From assembly GCA_963920635.1 (NCBI GenBank), contig OY987299.1:29528901-29592900 (forward strand): DNA of 64,000 nucleotides. Direction: 5' to 3'. Shown here in pieces: positions 35,512-46,990 of the stretch. A program made the translations under genes and the position numbers. The notes below the pieces were generated by a model. It was not told the DNA's origin. It was given only the letters and a program-made list of their open reading frames with translations, and made no database searches. Numbering within the stretch: the stretch's first letter is position 1; each line of letters starts with the position of its first letter. This stretch comes from Pseudeuparius sepicola (Eukaryota; Arthropoda; Insecta; Coleoptera; Anthribidae).

Positions 35512-37110
35512 TCTAGGTATACCTATATCTAGATATCTTTTGTCTACAACGAGACGGCTATAGAAAAAAGTCATACCTATATCGTGATACTACCAAATAA
35601 TCACTTGTTGAAGACTCAGAATTAAAAGAAGTATGGAAGTAAGTATATAAGAAGTAGGTAAGTAAACTCTTGATTTTAATCAAAGCGATTTTTTTTTAAT
35701 AAAATCATTATTAAAATCGTTTTCGATGAAAAAACAAATCTGACAAATTATTATAATAGGTAATATTTATTATACCTAATACTTGAAAAGGAATTTAGCA
35801 GCTTTTCACACAAATGAAACTTTCAAAAAATCCTTCTAAAAAACAGAGAACCTAATCTGAAAATAAAAACTGAATAAAGTTTAACTTTATTATTGTGAAG
35901 AAGAAATAATAAGTACAGCCAACATTAATTAAAAAAATGAAAAAATCATGTTTTTAAAAAAATCGTTGATTTTTTTATTTAAAAGAAAACATGATTTTTA
36001 TCAACTTTGTTTATTCTATTTAGGTTTTATGGTATGAATACCTAAAAATAAACAAAGAGAACATTTTTATATTTTTATATAGGGGCTTATTATACGAGGA
36101 CTTGATTTGCTTTCTCGCGTTCTCTTATGTAAAATAAAAACCTTAATAGTAGATACCAAGGCATATTAATTGTTTTGGCCATTTCGAGTAATTATGACCT
36201 AACCTAATGTAGACAGGAGTTAGGAGCTGAATTTATGAGCCATGACCAAAATTTACGGCACACGAGCGCGCTCCGTATGGGCCCACCTTTCAACAGGTAG
36301 TCCGAAAACAACGTACGACTTAATCGCTCGTGTTGCCGTCCCCACGACAAGCCACTTCTGGGAAAACCAGTAAAAATGCCAACTGGAAAAGATTAGTTTG
36401 ACATGGTTTCGGTGACGAAGTTCCCAGGAATACCCGAGTGTCCTGAAAAAGCCTTTTTATGGTTTCCCGCTTTCAGCTATAAAATTGATTACTGGCAATA
36501 AGACCTTTTACCTAATTGACGTTGCAGATTGGTACGATTAGATCTGGAGCATTTATTTAATGATCGGAAATGAAACTATTTAAATGTTTTTTTGTACAAA
36601 TTTTAAAATGCTTGCGCTACAAAATATTTGTCAATATTTAGTCACCGTTTTTCATCATGCAATGCATAATATAAACACTATAAGTCTTATAGCGATAATG
36701 CACGTCATCGGCTAGTGATAGATTTGATATTGACCTCGGCTCAAATGAACCGGGGGGGGGGGGGGGCAAATCTTCTTTTCCAGGTCTGGATTCTGCATGT
36801 GTATTGTCCTGATTTGTATTTTAAAAATATTAGGTAGGTACATTCGTATAGTTGAATGTATTTAACTTTTCACTTTTAAAAACATCTAAGTTCTAGTTAA
36901 ATACTCACCCACCTACACTATAATATTATAGAACATTATAGAAACATGATATCTGCCAGGTTCCGACGTGGAGACCACAAACTATAACTGTTCCACATTC
37001 TATTACTTACCTTAACTTCTTGAAATGAATTCGTAGACCTTTCTTTAAAATACCAGCATTCCGTCTAATTTGTGCCGCTAGTGTTAGTGATGTTTAGATG
37101 GTTATAACTA
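35512..37110. other. Mostly unassigned DNA with a GC-balanced island
   Basis: AT-rich, with no recognised frame. The part at 36230-36480 is non-repetitive and GC-balanced (CACACGAGCGCGCTCCGTAT) and may be regulatory. Confidence 0.3.
36752..36766. repeat. Poly-G tract, 15 bases
   Basis: Fifteen consecutive G bases. Its length may be uncertain in the assembly. Confidence 0.8.
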
Positions 37111-37419
37111 CAGGGTGTCCCAGTTTCGAAACTTTTGCAGGGTATCTCGGTTATTTTTAATAGGCAGTTGTGGTTTTCGGGACACTGTATGGTCTCCTTT
37201 TTCATAAAAAGAAAGACCCCGTACACAGAATTTTCATAGACTATATGCTTAGTTTTTGAGATACAAGGTGATTTTTAAAATTCATGTACCTATCGTTATA
37301 CGCTAATTTGTTAAAATGGTAAAAATCGATCCTTATAGATTTTTTCACGTAGAATTCAGTGGCTCACACGGATTTTTCCTAGGAGGTAAGAATTTAGAAT
37401 AAGAAAATAGGACACCCTG
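37111..37419. mobile_element. TA-flanked MITE, 309 bp
   Basis: CAGGGTGTCC at the left and GGACACCCTG at the right are bordered by TA. The arms are not palindromic beyond the roughly 10-bp ends, unlike most other members here. No coding sequence. Confidence 0.7.
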
Positions 37420-37930
37420 TACATTGCACAAAGCCAGAAGAGAAATATCTGGTTACAGAACAAGTTACACCTTCCAGTTCAGAGTAAGCAGTTAAATCAT
37501 TTTTCCCTGAAATGGAAGCAATCCAACAGGACAAGAATTTTTTATTGTTGCTCGGCTCAGATAAAGTCCTCCAAATATGGTGTGTTCAGTGGATCTAAGT
37601 ACGGCCAATAGGCAAGCAGGTTATAAAACACAGCTTGTTAAATATTGATACAAAAGAGGGAGATAATAAAATAATTTGTTATCTAGATTAGTACACTAAT
37701 TATTTCAAAATAATGTATATTTTCTGAAAGTTTTGAAAACTGGACAATAAAATTAAGCAAAATGTTATAAAAATGTCAAATAGATTGAACAAATTTGCAG
37801 CAACTGGTGCATGTCCAATTTAGTTGAACTAAAATTATAAATATATAGGTATTTATAAATTATTGATTATATTGAAATAAAAATATGTTTTTTACGAGGC
37901 CCAAAATGACATTTTTAGGTAGGTACATAA

Positions 37931-38000
37931 AGAGTTTTCCCTAGTACTTGAGTGAATGCTGTCCTAGTCCTAGTTCCATCGGGAAAAGTCGGCCCTATAG
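37931..38000 (+). repeat. Dispersed repeat, copy 1
   Basis: GTTTTCCCTAGTACTTGAGT, then GAATGCTGTCCTAG and ATCGGGAAAAGT, recur in inverted orientation at 51066-51134. Family unknown. Confidence 0.6.
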
Positions 38001-39122
38001 TTGCAGTTATTATAAAGTGCGACTGATTCCACTGAAGCATTTTTTATTATTATTACCGGGTCCATTACTTCGGGACAAACTTACAAACCAAATGATTACC
38101 TTTCCATCAACGCAATATAAATTTTATTTCTATTGCAACCATTAGATTCTATACTACGCCAATGGGTACCATTGTTCGGCTGAAGCGCCATAGTGGTCGT
38201 TCACCTTCTTCAAATTGTCTACTCTCGTGCTTGTTTATAAGTTTAAAAAGCCATTGTGAAATTTTTAATATAACGCAGGAAGAGAAGGAATCGCACTGCT
38301 AACTGCTAGGTAGGTATAGGGGAAATATAAAAATATTTGTCGAGGGAAAAGTGTTCTATATACGGGCTGTTTTAAGGGGAGGGGGTCTTTCACGTACAAT
38401 TGGAATAACTGTAAAGTTATTCCAGCCTTAAGAGAGACAAAAAACTTGGTTTGGATTTTTTTTCTCAAAAACGGTTCTATCTAGAAACTTGAATTTTGGG
38501 ACACGTTAACCAGCCAATTGGAAGACGAAACACCTATTTGTCTTTTTTTATAGAACTTTTTTGTATGTTGGTTTGTCTAAAAATATAAATACCTATTCTA
38601 TAGCCCTATTAATTTAGAAACTTTCTTATTTTTGTTCTTTCATATTTTACTGTTTATATGGGCGGTGTAGGGAATAGTTTTTTCTAAATTCAAAGGCATT
38701 TAAATAAACAAATTTGAACACTTGCCCACCATTTTTTTAATTTATATTAAATGTGGAGAGGGATCCAAATAGTAAGTAGTTCGTTTTAATTATGTTTTCA
38801 GTCAGGAGCGAACGATGTCAGAGGAAAATGATATTTTTGCTTTCAATTCCTCTCAAGATTTTGCATGAAAAAAATTGCTGTATCATCGGCGTAACTAATA
38901 ATCTTTGCATCTACAGAAAGTTTGAAGATATCATCAAGGGCGTAGATAGCTTTTTCTTCCGGTGGGGGTAATGGTAATACCTACTATTTATAGTTCGTCT
39001 GTTGCCCAATTATTAGGTTTAGTGCGATTTTATAGGTGGGCAGGTATGCATAAATAAAGACTATTATAAAGCCAAATAAAACCAACACTAGGAATATATT
39101 GAATAACGATATAGGTACTATA

Positions 39123-40621
39123 CAGGGTGAGTTTTTTTCGATGCCCACTATGGGGATCTCGGAAACTAGCAGAGCTAGAACAAAGGTTAAATGGGGAAAT
39201 AATTGCAGTTTTCAATGCTCAATCTAATGCCCCTTTTGGATTTTTAAAAAAGTTCATGGCTCCCTAGATATTTTGAAAAGAGTGATTTTTTGCTATTTCA
39301 TCAGATCTTTGTAGCTCCGTTATTTCTGATTATACAAAAAAACTGTAGAGACAAAAAATGTAGATAATTTTGGGCTTAATAAGATAGTCTAATCCAATTT
39401 TTTATGCTGTTTGTGATTTTTGAGATATGACATAAACTTGTGTTTTTTTAAATGTAAATTATAGTTGGCTGTGGCCTTATAAAATCGGCCATTTTTTGAG
39501 CTTTCCAAAGATATATTACTCAGCATAATTTTCTGTTTTTTTTTTAATTTTCACGTAGTTAGCCATGGAATATTTTCATAATTTTACGTTCTATTTTATA
39601 ATTAGACATACTTCAAACTTTCTAATATTTTGTTTTTAGCTGGTAACAAAATGTAACATAATAAAACAGAAATTAAAACTTAAATTCAATTTATTATTAT
39701 TTTAAAAGGTCACCTTTTAAAATAAAAAAGGTGTTCAAACAATCCACCAAATATTGCATCTTTTTAAAACTGAATTTGTCGCCTTTCTTAGAGAACGCCT
39801 GTCAATACTGGCAATTATTGCTTCTAAAACAGGTGCTCTTAATTCAGCAATTGTCTCATACTTTATTTTGTACTGTTCCCCACAAAAAGAAATCTAAAAC
39901 AGACAAATCGGGGGATCGGTACTGCCAGGAAATAGGTCTATTTCTCCCTATCCAACTATTTGGATAGAGCTGATCTTGGTAATTTCTTACGGGCAAATAA
40001 TAATTATGTGTTGGAGCTCCATCATGATAATTTTTGTTTTATTTTGATACATTTTGTCACCAGCTAAAAATAAAATATTTGGAAGTTCGAAGTATGTCTT
40101 ATTATTCGATAGAACGTATTTATGAAAATATTCCATGGCTGACTATGTGAAAATTAAAAAAAAATCAGAAAATTAGCCATAGCTATTTTATTTTTTATAA
40201 TAACTAGGTATGCCGAGTATTATATTTGTATTATATTTTTGGAAAGCTCAAAAAATGGCCGATTTGATAAGGCCACAGCCAACTATGATTTTCATTAAAA
40301 AAACAAGTTTGTGTCATATCTCAAAAATCACAAACAGCATAAAAAATTGGATTAGATTATCTTATTAAAGCCAAAATTATCTACAATTTGTCTCTACAGT
40401 TTTTCTGTATAATCAGAAATAACGGAGCTACAGAGATCTGATGAAATAGCAAAAAGGTCACACTTTTCAAAATATCTAGTGAGCCATGAACTTTTTTAAA
40501 AATCCAAAAGGGGCATTAGATTGAGCGTTCAAAACTGCAATTCTTTCCCCATTTAACCTTTGTTCTAGCTCTGCTAGTTTCCGAGATCCCCATAGTGGGC
40601 ATCAAAAAAAAACTCGCCCAG
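39123..40621. mobile_element. Long palindromic mariner-derived element nested in hAT
   Basis: The left end CAGGGTGAGTTTTTTTCGAT pairs with a right end of complement CTGGGCGAGTTTTTTTTTGA. Left TA is present; the right TA is changed. The arms (about 600 bp each) pair through ATGGGGATCTCGGAAACTAG and AAAAGGGGCATTAGATTGAG. The centre holds a mariner transposase relic. Confidence 0.85.
39731..39970 (-). pseudogene. Mariner transposase C-terminal relic
   Basis: The minus strand encodes PNSWIGRNRPISWQYRSPDL then SVLDFFLWGTVQNKV, interrupted by later stops. WIGR, RSPDL and DFFLWG correspond to the third-aspartate region of the intact enzyme at 60765-61817 (WIGRAG, RSPDIT, DFFLWG). The earlier catalytic residues are absent. 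It occupies the unpaired centre of the palindrome. Confidence 0.7.
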
Positions 40622-40848
40622 ATACTTAAAACAAAGAACAATGAAACAAACTCAAAATAAAAAATGATAAAAAATATAAAAATAAAATATATACTTTTTC
40701 TTTGATGAAAACAGAAACAAAACAAAAAAATAACAAGGAAAAAATAAATCAGTCTTTAAAAACCTAACTAATCTTAAAAAAAAACATTTTTAAACTAAAA
40801 AAATCAGTCAAAATATAAAAAATATATCCACACATAGACCAGTTTTTA

Positions 40849-41160
40849 TAGAACTAAATCTAAAATCCTTTTGTTACTGTTATTGGCAAATCTGTTTAGC
40901 ACCGCTTTAGGGCAAGGTATATCCCTGTTAATATTATGTAAAAGCGCCAACCCTACAAGCCTCTCCTGTCCCATAGTGGACCTCAACCAAGATTTGAGTC
41001 TTTTTAAAGATGAAAAACTTCTTTCGGCCGAGGCACCACTTACAGGCAGTGTACACAGAATTCTCAAAAGTTCATATATTTTTGGATATATATTAGAATC
41101 AGGATCACACAAAGGTAATGTTTCGGAGGCCGAATTTGGCAGACTTTCTTTGCTTTACTT
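40849..41160 (-). pseudogene. hAT transposase C-terminal dimerisation domain
   Basis: The minus-strand frame encodes ESLPNSASETLPLCDPDSNI, then YPKIYELLRILCTLPVSGAS, AERSFSSLKRLKSWLRSTMG and QERLVGLALLHNINRD, ending at a stop near 40846. The L-PVS-ASAERSFSSLKRLK-WLRSTMG block is the conserved hAT dimerisation region, of the type found in Tip100-like and ZMYM/THAP-associated relatives. No zinc-finger or catalytic DDE portion remains in frame. Its position next to the right TIR, with the mariner palindrome directly after the stop, fits an interrupted hAT gene. Confidence 0.85.
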
Positions 41161-41344
41161 TAGTTTTTTTACAGAGTTTATTATAAAAATTAATAATAGA
41201 ATAATTTTTTTTATTTTCTATTATAGACGTGTCGTGGTAATAGCCCAGTGGTTAAGGTTCTTTATTTTGTTCTTGGGGGGGGGGGGGTAGTTACCCCCTC
41301 TACCCCCCCCCCGTATCTACGCCCTTGGATATCATTTAAGTATA

Positions 41345-42312
41345 TGCAACTTTAAGTATATATGCAACTTTCAAATATTATACAAATCCATAAAATCTTT
41401 ATTTTTCGAGATAATCGCCTGAACTTTTTTTTGCTTGAAAGGCGATCAAAAGCCGCTTCTTGCGACCTTCTTATTATTTTCAAAATGCCAATCTAGGGCC
41501 GGCTGCGATTTTTTTATACTCCCCATTTTCACGAAAACGATTTAGCCATTTTTTTATTTAAAATCTAACCCCACAGCGTTCGAGACATTCTCCAAAACCA
41601 CCATATACCAAACTTCATCAAAATATATAGGTAGGTATGCATAGAGTTCCATTCTGCAGTGTGTCAAAGTTGGGAAAAATAGGGATTTTAAGGGCATCTG
41701 ACGAATCAAGTGTGCCATAGAATCGCCTCAAAACAATTGAATAGTCAACAGGACCACTCAAAGTATTGGTGTGCAAAGATACAATACAATATTAAACAGG
41801 ATATTTGTCTTTGGGCCATCTCAAAATACAGAATTTTTTTAACCTATATCGGAGTCCAGAGCATCCTGGAATAACTGAAAAGGTGCTAAGAAGCATAAAT
41901 GTAATTTATTTTTATTTAGCAAAATATCAACCAACATGTAAAAAAGATTTTACTTTATTGGACCCTTCTCGACAAAGCCACTCTCTAAGATAATATACCT
42001 AGATATATTTTTCTATGAGTTTCCTGTTATGGAACACTACCCGTCTTAACTCATCTCGACTTACTGACCGGCAGTCTTCTGTAATTTTTAGGCGTTTGCT
42101 GTGAGGTTAGATTTAAAAAAAATCGCTAAATGGTTTTCGTGAAAATCGTTAGTATAAAAAAATCGCAGCCGGCGCTGAATTTGCATTTTGAAAATGGTAG
42201 AAAGGTCAAAAGAAGCGGCTTTTGAAGGCCTTTAAAAAAATTCGGGTGATTATCTCCAAATATATATAAAGAATTTATGGAATTCTATATGTTTCAAAGT
42301 AGACACCGTGTA
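41345..42312. mobile_element. Inverted-repeat relative of the 15.35-kb element
   Basis: The left arm (41350-41830) matches 15540-16000 in inverted orientation (GCCGGCTGCGATTTTTTTAT, CCACTCAAAG). The right arm (42100-42312) matches it directly (AATCGCTAAATGGTTTTCGT) and ends ACACCGTG|TA. The left terminus is lost next to the hAT border. Borders are approximate. No coding sequence. Confidence 0.65.
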
Positions 42313-42905
42313 TAATATAGATGCCAAAAGGAATAATATTAAGATGATAATATTACCAATATATACCTAACACTACTGAACAATAAATTCACATAATTTT
42401 TTTTAAAAAAACCGTTTATTATTATTAATAACATACATTCTTATCCTTCTATACTTTATAGACTAGTACATCGTGTGAGTTTTTAACTTAACCTAAACAA
42501 AAGCTTTATCTTAATCTAAAAGCAGAATATTTGTTTCGAAAATTTGTTAATTTTCTCTAATCTAATCATCTTATTCATAATAGTTGATATTCAAAAGATT
42601 AATAATAAAATATACCTAAATATTATTTTTCATACGCTCCCAAAAATAGCTATTTTACGAACTCATTTAAGTCCGTAAAATGCTTCTTTTTCGGCCTAAA
42701 TGGATGAATTACATGACAAAATTATCAAATAAACAAACTTGTTGCTACGATATCAATTTCAAAGCCAACTTTTTCGAACATTATGATTTCAAAAATTATG
42801 GAACATTTGCAAATTTAAGTGTTCTTACGGGCCTGTTTATTATGCGTCAGAATTCGCACGGCTATACCATATGGCAACCGTCACATAGGTAGACACAGGT
42901 AGTAA
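42313..42905. other. Unassigned AT-rich DNA
   Basis: No recognised gene or repeat border. Confidence 0.35.
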
Positions 42906-42913
42906 CTATTATA

Positions 42914-43403
42914 CAGGGACCGGCAGAAAGTTGGACACAAAAATTTAATATTTTTAAACTCCGATTTCGATAAATTTAAATTTCTAGCTGCTAATCGAAC
43001 AAAATTAACGTTTAGTAGCAAATTCATATGTTATCCGAGGATAAGTTGCGCTTGCAGTATTGTGTTTTTTTTTGTAATACACAGGGTAGTCGAAAAAAAA
43101 AATGAAAAAGTTAAATTTCTTTTTTTCTTACTAGGTGGCTGTGACTTTATATTTGACATCCACATTTGATTCCAAACAACTTTTGTAAGTAACTTTTTAC
43201 CGTATTTTAAAAAATAAGGGTACTTTACTCTTGAGTTATTTTGACATTTTTGAATCTACCTCGTATCCAAAAAGAGATATTTAAATTTTAATATGTGCGT
43301 CTTGAGTTCAAAATGACGCCGCCACTTTTTTCAAGAATAAAATTTTTGAGAAATTAATAATAAAAAAGTTTTCCATTTGTGTCCAACTTTCTGCCGGTCA
43401 CTG
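42914..43403. mobile_element. Tc1/mariner-type MITE, 490 bp
   Basis: CAGGGACCGGCAGAAAGTTG (then GACACAAA) at left pairs with a right end of complement CAGTGACCGGCAGAAAGTTG. Both borders are TA. The core has no frame. It ends only 12 bp before the next TA-flanked element. Confidence 0.85.
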
Positions 43404-43415
43404 TATATACCTATA

Positions 43416-44972
43416 CAGGGTGGCCCACCACGAACTGCATCGATCTATGTATGGAAAACTAAAAGTAGGAAAATTCTGAAAATTTGGCACCTCACCAATG
43501 CCGATGGGCGCTGCTCAACTAAAATATTTTGGTGAATCTGGCACTTCCGGTTATACCAGAGGTCGATATCAACTTTCTTATCTCAAATGGAACACCCTGT
43601 ATATTATTGCATTTTTTTATTCTAGGCATCATTTTGGAACAAAAACATGCAACATATCCTATGTCTAAATCCAACCGTTTTTGAGATATTTGCATTTTTT
43701 CGAAAAAAATTACAGGTGCAGACCTAAAGTCAATTAGCAATTTATACGAGAAAACCGCGAAATTTCAAAACGAACTTTTGGCATCGTGTAACAGAAGCCC
43801 TGACCTAGTGATCTCTGCTGAGAAATAAGTCCGTTCTTATACAGGGTGTTCACAAAATATGAATAAAAATTACATTCAAAATGTGCTTAAATCTCGAAAT
43901 TTTCAAATGGAAACCCCCATCTTTTTAATGCGATCTTATTCACCACTAAAAATGATGACAACTTTGTGTAAGGTTTCTTATACCTATATGCAGTAATTTT
44001 CGATTAATTTACGAAAAACCCACTTTTCGCCCATAAAATGCGGGGTTTGCTTAACGCTTGGAAAATCATATTAGCCGTGGACGTTGAAAAGACAATCGCG
44101 GGTCACTTGGTTTATAAATTATTGTCAACAATAATGCCGGCGAGCTTAAATTACACAAACGAAGATTATGTATTGCACGTTCTTGATATTACTTTGTTGC
44201 ATTCTCCGTAGATAATAAACAAATTTAAATAATCTTCGTTTGTGTAATTTAAGCGCGCCGGCATTATTGTTGACAATAATTTATAAACCAAGTGACATTT
44301 CCTCACCCGCGATTGTCTTTTCAACGTTCAACGTCCACGACTAATATGATTTTCCAAGCGTTAAGCAAACCCCGCATTTTATGGGCGAAAAGTGGGTTTT
44401 TCGTAAATTAATCGAAAATTACTGCATTTAGGTATAGGAAACCTTACACAAAGTTGTGTATAAGATCGCATTAAAAAAATGGGGGTTTCCATTTGAAAAT
44501 TTCGGGATTTAAGCACATTTTGAATGTAATTTTTATTCATATTTTGTAGGAAGGACGGATTTATTTCTCAGCAGAGATCCTTAGGTCAGGGCATCTGTTA
44601 CACGATACCAAAAGTTCGTTTTGAAATTTCGCGGTTTCCTCGTATAAATTACTAATTGACTTTAGGTCTGCACCTGTAATTTTTTTCGGAAAAATGCAAA
44701 TATCTCAAAAACGGTTGGATTTAGACATAGGATATGTTGCAAGTTTTTGTTCCAAAATGATGCCTAGAATAAAAACTGCAATAATATACAGGGTGTTCCA
44801 TTTGAGATAAGAAAGTTGATATCGACTTCCGGTATAACCGGAAGTGCCAGATTCACCAAAATATTTTAGTTGAGCAGCGCCTATCGGCATTGGTGAGGTG
44901 CCAAATTTTCAGAATTTTCCTACTTTTAGTTTTCCATATATAGATCGATGCAGTTCGTCGTGGGCCACCCTG
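43416..44972. mobile_element. Long palindromic TA-flanked element, 1557 bp
   Basis: CAGGGTGGCCCACCACGAAC pairs with the right end (complement CAGGGTGGCCCACGACGAAC), with TA on both sides. The arms run almost to the centre at about 44190-44215. Nested termini are visible: AACACCCTGTATATTATTGC near 43593 faces its complement near 44780, and CAGGGTGTTCACAAAATATG near 43841 faces a degraded partner near 44545. Non-coding in all frames that matter. Confidence 0.88.
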
Positions 44973-45079
44973 TATACCTAACTATAAATTATAATATTTA
45001 GATCGGATGTTACTATTTACATATTCTTCTTTCTCGGGCCATTCTATGCACAAGCCAAATACAAATACAGAGAACTTTT

Positions 45080-45560
45080 TGTAAAATTGTCTGTTGCAAA
45101 AATGAGTGGTAGAAGCGATATCACATCTTCTTCATTTTAGCTAAACCTCCTTTTCGATCAACGCTCAATGAAAGTGCGATAGGTTTTTAGCGAATAACGA
45201 CCGCACGGCTGTTGGCGTGCCGTGTCGACATACGAGCCCTCCGTTGGGCCGATGGAATGCCTTTGTTAAGTGGAGGGTTTTATTGGAGAGATAGGCGAAG
45301 GAGAGCGATTAACCGGCACATCTTATTAGCGCAATCAAAGAAGCAAAGGTACACCGCGCCGCGCACGGCGATTTAGAAACGCTTAACGCGGAGGAGATCG
45401 TGGTTTTACACGTGGAAATTAGAAACGGTGCCGGTGCCGATCTCACAGGCCAGCCGTCTTGCCTTAACGAGTTGGAACTTCGAGCACCAAGCATCAAGTT
45501 CAGCAATATTAGACTCCGACAAATTCTAATTCCTGGTAATAAACAATTTTCAGTCATAAA
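45080..45560. promoter_or_regulatory. Candidate cis-regulatory island
   Basis: A non-repetitive, GC-balanced block with words such as GATTAACCGGCACATCTTAT and GCGCCGCGCACGGCG. Neither strand has a recognised domain. The call rests on composition only. Confidence 0.25.
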
Positions 45561-46827
45561 ATCCGCATAATATGGGAAATCTTTTTATTATTCGATTGTC
45601 AAATGACGTGCAACAAGTACCTGTTTAGCAAGCGTTGACATTTCAGAGACATACATATAGTCAAATTATTTTAAGAAGTCCTTACTGGGACTGTCAATTG
45701 GTAATTTCGCCATCCTAAGTTGGCATCAATGCAGCAAAAAATGCAACCAGGTCATAAGTCCAGGTCGGTAACGAGCCCATTTGCACTATGAAGAACTACT
45801 AATAATACGAACAAGAACAACACAGATATAACGGTAAAACTCTCGAAACGTTCAAAACCCGCGAATATTTTCACTGTCGAATGTTTGAACCAGTTTAAAC
45901 GATCCGGAAAACCTTCACTGCCACTCTGACAACACCGAAATAAAATTTGTCTGAGTACGCACCATAGACCCAGCCGCAAGTAGCTGATTATACCAAAATA
46001 CCAAAAAGAAAGTGTTTCCATGACGTTTGAAATTATTATTAAAATTAGTTGTAGTCATAGTTATTTTTATTTGTAGCCGTATAATCGCGATTGCAATAAG
46101 GCTTTTATTTTATTATGTTATTTTTTTCGTATCACTTGGGTAAATTTTCACATCATAAATCAATGAGTGACGTCATTAACTCGTTGACACACACAACATA
46201 TAGGTACCAATGTTATACCCATGGTTAACAGAAAATTCCTAGGGATTTTGTGGAGAATGTCATCTGACAAAATCAGGACTTCTTACAGTAATCGGGGTAT
46301 GGGGTATATCTATAAAAAAAATCCCGCGCGTGTTTAATTCGCGCAGCCTGGTTACATTCCAGACACACTGTATGTCAGTATTTCCACGGATAGGTTTGCT
46401 AACAGTTCTCGTTCAAAAGCGTCTTTCGAGTCTATATTGGAATGCACTGCGTCAAAGATATATTTTACAAGGGGAACGTCAATGTAGTACCTATCCATAA
46501 AGCAATTAAATATAAAAGCAGTTTCAATACACTGAGAGTACGGGACTTTGTCTAGTTACCACTTTGTTGTGCGATTACGTCACTAAAGTCTCAAAACTAT
46601 CGTTATTGAGGACTGAGAACCATCTAATATCTAGTGAAGTTTGACGGTTGATTTTAGAACAAAACATCTACACATGCGCATCTATACTACATTATAGTAC
46701 TGTCTTTACTAAACATCACAATTTTATAAAGAATGGTTGAAATAATTAGAATTACTGCAAAGCTACTGAACAGGCAGAAAACAAAAAGTACAAATAAATA
46801 AAACCATCAGTTAAGGGCAAATGATTA

Positions 46828-46990
46828 ACACCGGTATACCTTAGGGAACAGTGCTATAGGTCCTATATTTTTTCTTACTTACATAAACTCAATTGCTGAT
46901 TTGCAGATCAATGGAAAAGTTTTCTCGTATGCAGATGATAGTGCAATATTATTTACAGGAGATGGGAACAGGTTGGAAATGAGGCAAGAA
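46828..46990 (+). pseudogene. Decayed LINE reverse-transcriptase fragment
   Basis: Across two frames the plus strand encodes INTGIP, a stop where the family has Q, then GTVL, followed by GPIFFLTYINSIADLQINGK and VFSYADDSAILFTGDGNRLE. The PQG-VLGP...FxxYIND...SYADD layout is motifs 4 and 5 of non-LTR reverse transcriptases. The YADD catalytic pair is intact, but a stop and a frameshift interrupt the frame. No endonuclease or 3' region was recognised nearby. It is a separate, older family than the Jockey-type copy at 52-57 kb. Confidence 0.7.

Larger units (their letters stand above)
38935..41327. mobile_element. hAT element, 2393 bp, with exact 8-bp target duplication
   Basis: The left end CAAGGGCGTAGATA and the right end TATCTACGCCCTTG are perfect 14-bp inverted repeats. 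GATATCAT flanks both sides (38927-38934 and 41328-41335). Inside lie a palindromic mariner-derived element (39123-40621) and a hAT transposase C-terminal fragment (40849-41160, minus). The right subterminal region carries long G and C tracts. The mariner insertion and loss of most of the transposase make it non-autonomous. Confidence 0.92.

Noticed and set aside
41234..41260. TAGCCCAGTGGTTAAGG, resembling a tRNA or SINE A box
   Set aside because: No B box, no cloverleaf partner arms and no SINE tail follow. It lies inside the hAT element.
40871..41290. 139-codon plus-strand frame
   Set aside because: It is antisense to the hAT dimerisation domain, which explains its openness.
45752..46021. 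89-codon minus-strand frame with ATG and hydrophobic ends
   Set aside because: No family, signal peptide or splice context could be established. It is short enough to be chance, though worth checking with transcript data.
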